IMG/VR virus record: IMGVR_UViG_3300025088_000059
Location: 1-22,228 of that record
DNA length: 22,228 nucleotides
Origin: a virus
Reading direction: 5' to 3' (one strand)
Position numbers and translations under genes: made by a program. Below the pieces are notes generated by a model that saw only the letters and a list, made by a program, of their open reading frames with translations, was not told where the DNA came from and did not search any database. Positions 1 to 7,475 of this stretch are shown one piece after another. How positions within the stretch are numbered: the stretch's first letter is position 1; each line of letters starts with the position of its first letter.

Positions 1-351
1 CTAAAACGGCCTAACCGGCCAATCGGCGTCCGCTAAGGCCTCTAGGCTGGCCAAGCTGGGAAACTGCACTGGAAAATCGCGCAGTGCTTGGCGGTAGGCT
101 AGGAGCGCTTGGGTTGACCCACCGGGAAAATCGGGCAAGACCATAGGGTCCGATTCGGCTAAAAGGCGGTTGCGCTCGGTTTTAAGCTCGGCCAAGAGCC
201 GGTACTGTTTTTCCTGGTCCGTTTCGGCGGGTTCCGGCTGGTTGCCCTGGCCTAGCCACTCCTGATATTCAGGGTTCGTTACCTGTAAAAAATAGGCCCC
301 CTCCCCAGCGGGGCGTTTTACAATATTGGGGTCCAACGTCAGTTTATACAT
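1..351 (-). CDS. Tail fibre assembly chaperone-like protein (gpG position)
   Basis: A 116-aa protein whose stop codon is the first three bases of the window, so it is complete. The ATG at 351 is chosen because AAAGGAGA sits six bases upstream; a longer in-frame reading from 495 would run back through the fibre gene. The central part (LLAELKTERNRLLAESDPMV, then a PDFPGG turn and LLAYRQALRDFP) is the recurrent ERdrLLaetDw...aYRqaLRdlP signature of phage tail-fibre assembly and tail assembly chaperones. Such proteins help fold or attach the fibre encoded just upstream. The gene follows the fibre gene by 11 bp, the place of P2 G after H. The exact Pfam family is not certain. Confidence 0.72.
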   Translation of the reverse strand: MYKLTLDPNIVKRPAGEGAYFLQVTNPEYQEWLGQGNQPEPAETDQEKQYRLLAELKTERNRLLAESDPMVLPDFPGGSTQALLAYRQALRDFPVQFPSLASLEALADADWPVRPF

Positions 352-362
352 TTTCGTCTCCT

Positions 363-1196
363 TTATTTGCCGCCAACGGCGATCCATATAATTGATGGTG
401 ATCCACCACCAGCCGACTTCGCTTGAAACGAGTTTACCCCCACCCCCTGCACGTAAATGGAGGTCTCTTGGTTCACCGCGAACGCGGACACGCACGGGTT
501 ATAGGCAAATGTAGTTGGCCAATTGATTTGCGTCCAACCCCCCACGCTTGCTGTGCCCCACTGGACCATTATCCCCCCGAATTTCAGGTGTCCGGCGCTG
601 TGCGATGCCGCCCATTCTAGGGAGGCGATTTTTAGGTCGGTAACCGACCCATCCGGAGGGGCCTGAGGGTTTGCCTGAATGGATTGCAGCACCCGCAGTG
701 CGGTCATCATCACATAGTTATCGGTACCAGCCTGCGCCTGGGCTTGGCTGGCCCTGGGCCAGAGGTCTTGGGGCCCGATCCATTCGGCAAAGGGCTGGGT
801 GGTGGTGGCCGTGTTTTGGTAGTGCCCCGCCACCAGGAGGGGGACGCGAGTTTCGTCCCAGGCGATCGAATCCTCCCCGCCCAAAACCTGAGTCTGAATC
901 ACCACTTGCCCGCGCAGCGCGTAGTAGAGCGTGGGATTTTGGGGAATCACTAACCCAATCAGGTTGTTTTTGGGCTCCTCGACCCAGGTAGCTGTTAGGG
1001 TGTCGTAAAACAAAACGGTCACCCCCGCCAAATCGGCCCCGTTCCACCCGCCCACAACCACGCGGGAACGCCCGGTTAAGGCGGCGAGTAAAACCCCGGA
1101 TAATTGGATATTGCGGTTGTTGATCACCTCCCAATTGGTGCTGTTTTTTTCCGGGATTCCGAGCCCCCCGCCCAGTATTTTTTCAATAAACGACAT
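363..1196 (-). CDS. Short tail fibre protein with gp53-like C-terminal domain
   Basis: A 277-aa protein starting MSFIEKILGGG at 1196, with GGAG upstream; the ATG lies one base past the stop of the I-like gene. The last ~80 residues (GHLKFGGIMVQWGTASVGGW, then WPTTFAYNPCVSAFAV, ending SIIWIAVGGK) have the layout of the C-terminal receptor-binding domain of many short fibres: an LxxGxxxQWG opening, an FP/FA-type middle strand and a WIAIG ending. The N-terminal ~180 residues should attach to the baseplate but match nothing I recognise. It is much shorter than P2 gpH, so it probably makes a short, straight fibre. Its product sets host range. No invertible cassette or second fibre gene is present. 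Confidence 0.75.
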   Translation of the reverse strand: MSFIEKILGGGLGIPEKNSTNWEVINNRNIQLSGVLLAALTGRSRVVVGGWNGADLAGVTVLFYDTLTATWVEEPKNNLIGLVIPQNPTLYYALRGQVVIQTQVLGGEDSIAWDETRVPLLVAGHYQNTATTTQPFAEWIGPQDLWPRASQAQAQAGTDNYVMMTALRVLQSIQANPQAPPDGSVTDLKIASLEWAASHSAGHLKFGGIMVQWGTASVGGWTQINWPTTFAYNPCVSAFAVNQETSIYVQGVGVNSFQAKSAGGGSPSIIWIAVGGK

Positions 1197-1197
1197 T

Positions 1198-1776
1198 TCA
1201 ATCTCCGTAGGCTTGCCCGTAGGGCGTTGTCCCGTATCCAACGGTCACCTCGACCGCTGGTGTCTCAAATGCTAGAAAACCGTCCCCGTAGCGCTCCCCG
1301 TAGCGGGCTCCGTAACCTCCAGGCGCGCCCGGATAGGCCACAAGTTGAAAATGTTTAACCGTCCGGGCGGGGGCTAAAATACCCACTAACTCACGGGCTA
1401 GCTCCAGCTTGTCCAGGTCCACCCAGTAGCGTAGATAAAAAAAGGGCGTGCCACTGGCGGGATCTCGGTACCAGATGCTCGCCCCGGTAATCGTTTGGAT
1501 CAGGTCCAATCCAGAGGGTTTGGCGTTTTGGGCTAAAACGTCTTGGTAAAATTGTAAATAAGCGCGGCGGGCGGCTTCGCTTAGTGAGTTGGGAGCCTGA
1601 ACGGGCAAATCAGCTTCTAAGATCGCCAAGCCCGTCGCCGTAGAATGCTCGACCGAGGCCGATTGGGCCACTTTATAGGCGGCGGCCTCGAACCCATCCC
1701 AAAGGGCTTTGCCCACCTGGGCCCAAAGGGTGGCGATGGGCCCGGCTAAAAACCAAGGAAGTGCCGGCAAATTCAT
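1198..1776 (-). CDS. Baseplate protein, P2 gpI-like
   Basis: A 192-aa protein between the J-like gene and the fibre gene, which is the place of gpI, the P2 baseplate protein linking the wedge to fibres. The ATG at 1776 overlaps the J stop (ATGA), giving translational coupling; an alternative GTG at 1791 adds five residues and has no better ribosome site. The first ~150 residues are helical and end in LARELVGILAPARTVKHFQ, like the closing ELLdiikPAhT segment of I-type proteins. The C-terminal ~40 residues are unusual: Gly- and Tyr-rich with YGxxYG units (YGARYGERYGDGF, YGTTPYGQAYGD). Assignment rests on position and size more than on sequence. Confidence 0.6.
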   Translation of the reverse strand: MNLPALPWFLAGPIATLWAQVGKALWDGFEAAAYKVAQSASVEHSTATGLAILEADLPVQAPNSLSEAARRAYLQFYQDVLAQNAKPSGLDLIQTITGASIWYRDPASGTPFFYLRYWVDLDKLELARELVGILAPARTVKHFQLVAYPGAPGGYGARYGERYGDGFLAFETPAVEVTVGYGTTPYGQAYGD

Positions 1777-2903
1777 GGCAACGCCTGGCACGTGGGACTG
1801 GGCACCCAGTAGCGCCCAGCGGGCAGGGCCATGTAACCGATGTTAAGTTGCAAAATCAACCCTGGGTAAGTAGTCCCAAATTGGGCGAACAAGGCCGCAT
1901 ACAGCGGGGCTTCGTAAAAATCCTCACCTCGGCCTAAGGTGGTAAAATGGGCGGCCACGGCGACGATCAAGGCGGCCTCGGAGGGTGCATTTTTATAGCT
2001 GATGATTAGCCCCAAAACCTCGGCGGTGGCCAATAATATGTTGGCTGTGTCGGTCTCCATTTTTTCTTGGTTGATCAAGGCTTGGGCCGCGTCTTGCTCG
2101 GGTGTTCCTAAGGCCCCCGAGGCCCCATAGATCGAAAAAGTCATGGTCGCGGTTGCGCCGTCGGTGGCGTCGTGGGTTGCAAAGGCTACCCCCGGCACGG
2201 TCAAAAGTAGGTTGGTGTAATAAAGCACCCCGCCGGGGTTGACACTGCTAGAGGCCAACTTGGCTAAAATCCGTGCGCGAAGCGCTTCGTCGGTTTCGGG
2301 ATCGCTGCCGCTAGAGGTTGGGCTAGGGCCGTTGTAAGTTACCGAATCATTGGCCAAGGCGGTTTCGCAGTCCCAAACCAAGCCTAAGGGGGCGTTATAA
2401 CTTGCGCTCCAAATCTCCCCGGTCGTTACGTCTAGCGGGCAAATAGCCTCCACCTCGACAGTAAACGTGGTGTCTTGGTCGGCGGGCTCGACCAAAGCCA
2501 CAGCTTGATATCTTCGGGGGCGGGTCTCACTGATAAAAAAGACAGTCCCCAGCTCGACAACCAAGGGGGTTCCTTGGGCCTTGGTGCAGTCTAACAAAAG
2601 CCGGGTTTTTTGGCCTAAGTCTCGGGCCAAGCCGTGGTCTAAGGCCCGTTCGTCTAGCCAGTGGCCTGAAGCGTAGCGGATAAATAGTTGGGGCACCAAA
2701 TCCCCAAAGGCGGCCAGCATCACCGCCCACGCCTTGGAGATCACCACCGAAAAAAGCCCAAAAAAAATGTCTTCCTTGGCTTGCAAAACTGGCTCTAAAA
2801 CGGTCCCTTGGGTCTGGGCCTGCAATTCCTGGTCGGCCCAATCTTCGGTTAAGTTAAGTTCGCTTAAAAGCAAGTCTTTGATTTGCTGGTCCATAGTGGC
2901 CAC
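1773..2903 (-). CDS. Baseplate assembly protein J (Mu gp47/P2 gpJ family)
   Basis: A 376-aa baseplate wedge protein. The segment GSDPETDEALRARILAKL (about residues 199-216) is the hallmark of the Baseplate_J family, followed by NPGGVLYYTNLLLTVPGVAFA, the usual gt..dY.....vpGV motif. The start is the GTG at 2903 because AGGAG lies six bases upstream; the in-frame ATG at 2894 would be 15 bases away. It follows the W-position gene by two bases and overlaps the next gene by ATGA. It is somewhat longer than P2 gpJ (about 300 aa). It should form the wedge ring around the hub with the W- and I-like proteins. Confidence 0.87.
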   Translation of the reverse strand: MATMDQQIKDLLLSELNLTEDWADQELQAQTQGTVLEPVLQAKEDIFFGLFSVVISKAWAVMLAAFGDLVPQLFIRYASGHWLDERALDHGLARDLGQKTRLLLDCTKAQGTPLVVELGTVFFISETRPRRYQAVALVEPADQDTTFTVEVEAICPLDVTTGEIWSASYNAPLGLVWDCETALANDSVTYNGPSPTSSGSDPETDEALRARILAKLASSSVNPGGVLYYTNLLLTVPGVAFATHDATDGATATMTFSIYGASGALGTPEQDAAQALINQEKMETDTANILLATAEVLGLIISYKNAPSEAALIVAVAAHFTTLGRGEDFYEAPLYAALFAQFGTTYPGLILQLNIGYMALPAGRYWVPSPTCQALP

Positions 2904-2905
2904 GG

Positions 2906-3259
2906 TTAACTCCTAAGCGTGGTTAAAAAGGCGGCCACTCCAGGCCCGTCAACCCCGGAAATAGTCGCCCCAATTTTGATTTGGCCGGTTGACTTCTCAT
3001 AGTTGGCGGTCACCCCGCCGACCTCCACCCAATGGAGGCGAGTTTCGATCGCCTCGATCAGGGAGGGCATTTTTTTGGCGGCTTGGTCTAAGGTCGCGTT
3101 GACCAACTTAAACTCGAACGCCAGTTGCCGGACCAGGATTTGGAAGGCTTGCCCGTAAGCGGCCAGCCCTTCCACTTGCTCGAATATATGGCCGGTCAAT
3201 TTCAGGTCGAGTGCTTGTTGGTCCCAAGCCATGCCTTTGGCGGCGTTTAGATCAGCCAT
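2906..3259 (-). CDS. Baseplate protein in gpW (gp25-like) position
   Basis: A 117-aa protein just upstream of J, the place and size of P2 gpW (about 115 aa) or of DUF2590 in VHML-type phages. Visible pattern: a helix-rich N-terminal half (QAFQILVRQLAFEFKL), then IEAIETRLHWVEVGGV followed by two beta strands (YEKSTGQIKIGATISGV). An ierRlkwVe..gv..dG.I.i..t order is compatible with a gp25-like fold, but I do not see the diagnostic EPR motif, so the family call is weak. The ATG at 3259 overlaps the preceding gene by 8 nt, consistent with coupled translation in a baseplate operon. Confidence 0.5.
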   Translation of the reverse strand: MADLNAAKGMAWDQQALDLKLTGHIFEQVEGLAAYGQAFQILVRQLAFEFKLVNATLDQAAKKMPSLIEAIETRLHWVEVGGVTANYEKSTGQIKIGATISGVDGPGVAAFLTTLRS

Positions 3260-3473
3260 CGAACTTGCCCCCCGTTGCTGCCCCGCTGGTCAAAGCTTGC
3301 GCCCCGATCTGGGTTGCTGTGGTTCCGGTCACTTGGCCCGAGGCAAAGGAAAAAGACCCGTTGGCCTTGAGTTCGTCAAATATCGCTTGGACTAATTGGG
3401 CCAATTCGGGGGTCGGGTCCAATCCTGTGGCGTCTTTGTACCTTTGTAGAGCCCCATTGCCGCTAGCTGCCAT
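3252..3473 (-). CDS. Small conserved-position protein between V and W (unknown)
   Basis: A 73-aa ORF starting at 3473 with GGTGGGG upstream, overlapping the V-like gene by 11 nt and the W-position gene by 8 nt. This tight double overlap supports a real gene. The N-terminal half is helical (TPELAQLVQAIFDELKANGS). The C-terminal half is Gly/Ser/Thr/Ala-rich with possible short strands (SFSFASGQVTGTTATQIG, ALTSGAATGGKFDG). I do not recognise a family. Position between the spike and wedge genes suggests a small baseplate or spike component; a PAAR-type tip is possible, but no metal-binding His/Cys pattern is present. Confidence 0.6.
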   Translation of the reverse strand: MAASGNGALQRYKDATGLDPTPELAQLVQAIFDELKANGSFSFASGQVTGTTATQIGAQALTSGAATGGKFDG

Positions 3474-4083
3474 ATTGCCCCACCTTGACCGCAGTTGATA
3501 AAATATTGGGTAAATCCAGCTTGATTTGGGTCAGATTCGCTTGGACTGTGGCGAGGTTGCCCAAGGGGGCCCCTAGGTTGCCTACTGCGCCTAAAAGCTC
3601 GATCTGGTCGCAAATCGCCACCATGGTTTCGATCAAAACCGAGCCCAAAACGGCGAAGTCTTCGGCGCTTCCAAGCTCCACAAAGGTTTTGGCGGTCAAC
3701 GCGGCCACCATGGGCCCGGCGATCCGCCAGGTGCCGGGCTCTACTTTGACCAATCGGTTTCGGTGTAAAAACCCGGTGACTATTGCCCGGTCGGCCCGCC
3801 AATAACCAAAAGAGATCAGGGCCACGTCGCCCAACTCGGGCGGGGCGTATTCAAAAACGCTGGGGGCGCTCAAGGTGACTTTTCGCAATGGGCCCTTAAA
3901 TAGCGGGTCTCTAGCTAAGTCGGCGTCTAAAACCACCAGGTCCACCACCGCCAAGGGGCGGAGTTGGGTATCTATCCCTTGGGCAGAATAAACCTTTACC
4001 ACTCGGGCAAAGCGGGCATATTGCCAGCCGCCCAAGCCTGGAAAGGCGCGTTTAACCAGTTTTCTAAGGTCTTCAATTTTCAT
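3463..4083 (-). CDS. Baseplate spike protein, gpV-like
   Basis: A 206-aa protein, close to P2 gpV in length (about 210 aa). Residues about 80-110 (PELGDVALISFGYWRADRAI, then VTGFLHRN) have the OB-fold layout of gpV/gp45 spike proteins, GeeVlV.f..gd...avVlG.l. The C-terminal third is rich in Leu/Ala/Gly with an ALTAKTFVELGSAEDFAVLG stretch that could be a short beta-helix before a helical tail. I see no HxH iron motif at the end, unlike P2 gpV, so the tip may be formed differently or by the next 73-aa protein. The ATG at 4083 overlaps the D-like gene by 11 nt. It is followed by W- and J-like genes as in P2. Confidence 0.62.
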   Translation of the reverse strand: MKIEDLRKLVKRAFPGLGGWQYARFARVVKVYSAQGIDTQLRPLAVVDLVVLDADLARDPLFKGPLRKVTLSAPSVFEYAPPELGDVALISFGYWRADRAIVTGFLHRNRLVKVEPGTWRIAGPMVAALTAKTFVELGSAEDFAVLGSVLIETMVAICDQIELLGAVGNLGAPLGNLATVQANLTQIKLDLPNILSTAVKVGQYGS

Positions 4084-4780
4084 CGGCCCAACTTAAAAAC
4101 ATGGTTTGTCGTTTCGAGTCAAAAGTCACTCGGTCCACCACTTGAACCTGGCCCCGGTGGGTCACACTTAAAAAAGGGCGCATCCTAGCCAAAATGGCCA
4201 TTTCCAAACCGCCCACCCGTTCTTCCCTGATATATTCGGGCGTGATCGGGATAGGGAGGCCGGGCACCGCTCCAGGTAGCAACAAAAGTTTTTTGCCTAC
4301 CGTATCGAGTGCCCACCGCTCGCGCTCAAACCCAAAACACTGGGCCACTTGGTCCAAAGCCCCCCGGACGCTCCCTAAAAAAACCATATCCCGAGGCATT
4401 GCAGCTATTGGCAGGCAAAAAGAAACAAAGCCCAGCCCTAGCGTGCTAGCAATTTTAGCCAGCACCATTTCGGCTGTCAGGTTTCTAAGCTGCCCCACAA
4501 AGGGCAGGTCTAAGAGCAAGCGGGCCGCCCCCACTGCGTCGATTTCAAATAGCCCTGGGGCAATCTGATAACAGCCCAAAACCTTAAGCCCTAAAGCAGT
4601 CACCAATTCGGAGCCCCGGCCTATTGAAAAAATCGCATTGGCCCCCACCTCGACCGGCTCCTTGGTGGTCAGGGACAAAAGCCCCGCCCGTTGCCGCTCT
4701 AGGTCGAGTTTAAAATCAACCGCCTGATAAGAGGCCGTGGGCAGATCGAGCCGCCCAAAAACCTTGGCTGTTTCTTCCAT
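4073..4780 (-). CDS. Tail hub protein, gpD-like (late control D position)
   Basis: A 235-aa protein starting at 4780 in a TAATG overlap with the upstream gene. Its place after tape measure and the U-position gene, and directly before the V-like spike, is that of gpD/gp27-like hub proteins. The sequence fits a hub: LTAEMVLAKIASTLGLGFVS (about residues 102-121) resembles the segment where these proteins ask how a lagged domain is reached, followed by strand-rich sequence with PGLPIPITPEYIREERVG and a closing strand pair. It is shorter than P2 gpD (about 390 aa) and lacks a recognisable C-terminal domain. The family call is therefore mostly contextual. Confidence 0.55.
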   Translation of the reverse strand: MEETAKVFGRLDLPTASYQAVDFKLDLERQRAGLLSLTTKEPVEVGANAIFSIGRGSELVTALGLKVLGCYQIAPGLFEIDAVGAARLLLDLPFVGQLRNLTAEMVLAKIASTLGLGFVSFCLPIAAMPRDMVFLGSVRGALDQVAQCFGFERERWALDTVGKKLLLLPGAVPGLPIPITPEYIREERVGGLEMAILARMRPFLSVTHRGQVQVVDRVTFDSKRQTMFLSWADEN

Positions 4781-5355
4781 TAGCCCCCCAGCCCTAAATA
4801 ACTTAGACCTGTGCCTGCCAGGGTTTCCAGACTGGCCAAAATCCCGGCCTTTTTGCCTTGCTCGGTTCCCCCTTGGGTCAGGGCGGCCTTGGTCGCGTCG
4901 GGGGTGTCGGCGACACTGGCCCCATCTTTGAGGGCGGGGGGGCTTTTTAGGTCCGCCCGCTCTTGCAGGCTTAAGACCACCTCTAGGTCCAAGACGCAGT
5001 TGATATAATCGGTCTTAAATTCCCAGGAAAACCGCGAGATACGCACGCTGGCCACCTGGGTGGCATTGAGCCCCGAGTGGATCAAGGGGTACACCTGGGC
5101 CTTATTATCGAGCCCATTCTTCTGGGCCATGTTGCGTAGCTCTTTTAGCTTTTCCTCTTTGGATTTATCAGGGCTCCAAATATGATGATTTCCAAAACGG
5201 TTGTTGTCGTGCAGCGTAAAGGATAGGCGCAACGGGGCGTCTTCGACCTTAGATAGGCTCGCATCCCTTTGGACGGCCCCCGAAAAATCCAAGACCCGCT
5301 CGAACTCAAAATCCCCAATGATCAGTCCCTCAAAATCCCCAAATCCAAAAAGCAT
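4780..5355 (-). CDS. Tail protein in gpU position (tape-measure-adjacent)
   Basis: A 191-aa protein. The start is the ATG at 5355, one base after the tape-measure stop and behind a GGGGG ribosome site; a longer reading from 5427 would overlap the tape-measure gene by 71 nt and is not needed. It lies between tape measure and hub genes, where P2 has U and Mu-like phages have a tail/DNA-circularisation or LysM-type tube-initiator protein. Residues about 20-60 are strand-rich (LIIGDFEFERVLDFSG). The end is Ala/Gly-rich and low in complexity. I do not recognise a specific family. A role at the tube-baseplate junction is inferred from position only. Confidence 0.55.
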   Translation of the reverse strand: MLFGFGDFEGLIIGDFEFERVLDFSGAVQRDASLSKVEDAPLRLSFTLHDNNRFGNHHIWSPDKSKEEKLKELRNMAQKNGLDNKAQVYPLIHSGLNATQVASVRISRFSWEFKTDYINCVLDLEVVLSLQERADLKSPPALKDGASVADTPDATKAALTQGGTEQGKKAGILASLETLAGTGLSYLGLGG

Positions 5356-5356
5356 C

Positions 5357-7300
5357 TTAACCCCCGGCCAGCGCAAAGCGGCGGATATCCTCGGCGGCGT
5401 CTCGGCTGCCTGAATAAATCGCCCCAATCTGGATTTGGGTTCCCCTGGGGCCGATTGAGCCCGCCAAGGCCCCTTGGTCTGGGGTTTTATAACTGTCTCG
5501 CCAAGGCCCTATGGGTGCTTGGGCTTGGGTGGGGTTTTGGCCTTGGGGGCTACTGGTAATGGCGGCAAGGGCCTTGGGGATGTTTTGTTCGAAGGCCTCG
5601 GTTAAGGCGGCCCCACCAGGGATCACCGAAAAGGCGGCTTTAAAAATCCCCAAGAGCATTTTAAGAGCGCCCGAGGCAAAGGCCTTTATGCCTTCTAAGC
5701 TAAACCCCTTGCCCATGGCGTCCGACATTTCCCCCCAGGCGTCGATCACTTGGGTGATGGCTTCAGCCACGCCCTTGATCGGTTTTAAAATCATCACGTC
5801 CATAGTCACCGCAACCACCTTGCCAGCCACCTTAAACGCGGCGGCCCACCCGTCGGTTTCGCCCGTTAACTTTTTGAGGTTTTCCAGCGCCCAAGACAGG
5901 CCCGGTTTGATTGCAACCCAGAGCGCCCCAAACGCTTCTTTTAGGCCCAAAAGCCCCGGCTTAATGGCCTCACTAAAACCACTCCAGGCCGCCGAAAGCG
6001 CCCCGGTTTTTTGTTCGAGTTGGTAAAGCCCAAAGCCAACCAGGGCCACCCCACCCAAGACCAGCCCGACCGGCCCGGTTAAAACGGTCAAAGCCGCCGA
6101 TAAGGCCCCAACCCCAATCGCGGCGACACTAAAAGCGGCCCCGGAAAGGGCAATCACCTTGGTAAGGTTGGGGTAAGTGTGCCCGAATTGTTCGGCCTTG
6201 GCCGCAAAACGCTCCACCAGTTTAATCAAGGGCAAAAGGGCGGGGGCCATTACGTCTAAAGCCTTGGACCATACGTTATCCACTGCCGACAAGGCTTGGC
6301 CCCATTTCCACGAAAACCGCCCGCCTAGCTGGTGGGCTACCTGGTCAATCGCCCCGGCGATCTTCGGGCGGTCCTTCATTCCGTCCAAAACACTTAACGC
6401 GGTTTCGGTTCCTAGATCTTCAAACTTGGATCCAAAAATATCTTTGCCAAAGCCAAAGGCCTGGGCTTGGGGGAGTGTCGCCAGTTTGGCGGCCACCTGG
6501 GAAAAGGCCTTGGCCGCATCAATCCCGCCCGCCTTTATTTGGTCGGGTAGGTCCGCCAGCCCGATTTGTTGCAAAGCCAATATGGTGGGCGCATCCCCCG
6601 CCGTTAACCTTAGACGCCCCTCTTTGAACATATCTCCAACAAAATCGATACTCCAAGAATCTTTCAGCCCCCGGCCAATTACCCCTATGGTCTGGGCAAA
6701 ACTTAACCCCGCCTCTTTAAACTGGACCGAGTATTCCAAAACCGTGTCCGCCAATTCGCCCCTAAGGTCTCCCCCTTTGCCTGCAAGATAGGCGTAAGCG
6801 TCGCCCACTTCTTTGACCGAAGTCCCAAAGCGGCGCATCAATTCTACTTGGGCCTTGAGAGCGTCGGGCGCTTCCACGCTTTTAAAGCGGGCGGCAAGCT
6901 GGCCGGTTTGAATGGTTAAGGCCTCAAGATCGGCACCTAAGAGACCCGAGGCTTCGCGGGTTAGTTGTAGCTGCTCGGCGGCGGCTTTGGCATCTTTGAG
7001 GCCCAAGGCTTGGTTGACTTGGTAAATCTGGTTTTTTAGGGCGGCCATGCCTTGGGTTGTGGTGCCGGTCGCGTCTTGGAGGCTTTCAAAGCTGGCTGCT
7101 TGCTCGGCCACCTTGTCGGTCAAGACTTTAAGGGCGAAGGCTCCCCCGCCAATCATGGCCCCCGACTTAGCCAAACTCCCCAAGTCGGCCTTGATCGAGT
7201 TGGAAAGCTTACCTATTTTGGTTTTGACTTGGAATAACCCCTGGTCAAATTTGGTTAAGTTCCAGCCTAGTTTTACTTGAAGCTTTCCGGTCTCGGCCAT
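5357..7300 (-). CDS. Tail tape measure protein
   Basis: A 647-aa protein and the longest minus-strand gene, located after tube and frameshifted chaperone genes as in P2 (T) and lambda (H). The N-terminal ~130 residues are helical, with typical tape-measure opening features (FDQGLFQVKTKIGKLSNSIK, later AAEQLQLTREASGLLGADLE). Around residues 385-430 there is a long hydrophobic Gly/Ala/Val region (VIALSGAAFSVAAIGVGALS and onward) that could span a membrane. The ATG at 7300 overlaps the TAA of the frameshift extension (TAATG) and has GGGAGG four bases upstream. At about 0.15 nm per residue the tail would be near 100 nm (inference). No peptidase or lysozyme domain is apparent. Confidence 0.88.
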   Translation of the reverse strand: MAETGKLQVKLGWNLTKFDQGLFQVKTKIGKLSNSIKADLGSLAKSGAMIGGGAFALKVLTDKVAEQAASFESLQDATGTTTQGMAALKNQIYQVNQALGLKDAKAAAEQLQLTREASGLLGADLEALTIQTGQLAARFKSVEAPDALKAQVELMRRFGTSVKEVGDAYAYLAGKGGDLRGELADTVLEYSVQFKEAGLSFAQTIGVIGRGLKDSWSIDFVGDMFKEGRLRLTAGDAPTILALQQIGLADLPDQIKAGGIDAAKAFSQVAAKLATLPQAQAFGFGKDIFGSKFEDLGTETALSVLDGMKDRPKIAGAIDQVAHQLGGRFSWKWGQALSAVDNVWSKALDVMAPALLPLIKLVERFAAKAEQFGHTYPNLTKVIALSGAAFSVAAIGVGALSAALTVLTGPVGLVLGGVALVGFGLYQLEQKTGALSAAWSGFSEAIKPGLLGLKEAFGALWVAIKPGLSWALENLKKLTGETDGWAAAFKVAGKVVAVTMDVMILKPIKGVAEAITQVIDAWGEMSDAMGKGFSLEGIKAFASGALKMLLGIFKAAFSVIPGGAALTEAFEQNIPKALAAITSSPQGQNPTQAQAPIGPWRDSYKTPDQGALAGSIGPRGTQIQIGAIYSGSRDAAEDIRRFALAGG

Positions 7301-7475
7301 TATCCCTCCCCGTGGAGTCCCCTAAAAAATCGGTTTTCGATCCAGAGCGCCCGCCCTGCTGCCAAAATCAACTCTTGATCATCCAGGGCCCAAACTTCCT
7401 CGGGGCTGGCTTGACGCCAGTAAAGCGCCAAGGCAATCAACTGGTCTTGATCGCTTACGTTTGGGCCTTGGGCTT
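7300..7475 (-). CDS. E'-type -1 frameshift extension of the tail assembly chaperone
   Basis: This reading frame has no start codon of its own. If ribosomes slip back one base at GGGAAAG (7473-7479), they continue through 57 sense codons to a TAA at 7300-7302 that overlaps the tape-measure ATG. I translated the whole segment and found no earlier stop. The product segment includes LIALALYWRQASPEEVWALD, then DQELILAAGRALWIENRFFR. That resembles the short GpE/E' pattern (hydrophobic start, W, then an LxxxELxxxxxxA helix) of phage tail chaperone extensions. The full frameshift product would be about 178 aa (121 + 57). Known homologues: P2 E+E', lambda G-T. Confidence 0.8.

Noticed and set aside
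718-1134. A 138-aa minus ORF inside the fibre gene
   Set aside because: Out-of-frame Arg/Gly/Pro-rich shadow of the fibre gene, which has domain evidence.
5511-6791. Plus-strand ORFs of 171 and 204 aa opposite the tape measure
   Set aside because: Antisense shadows of a long Ala/Lys/Gly-rich coding sequence; no recognisable domain.
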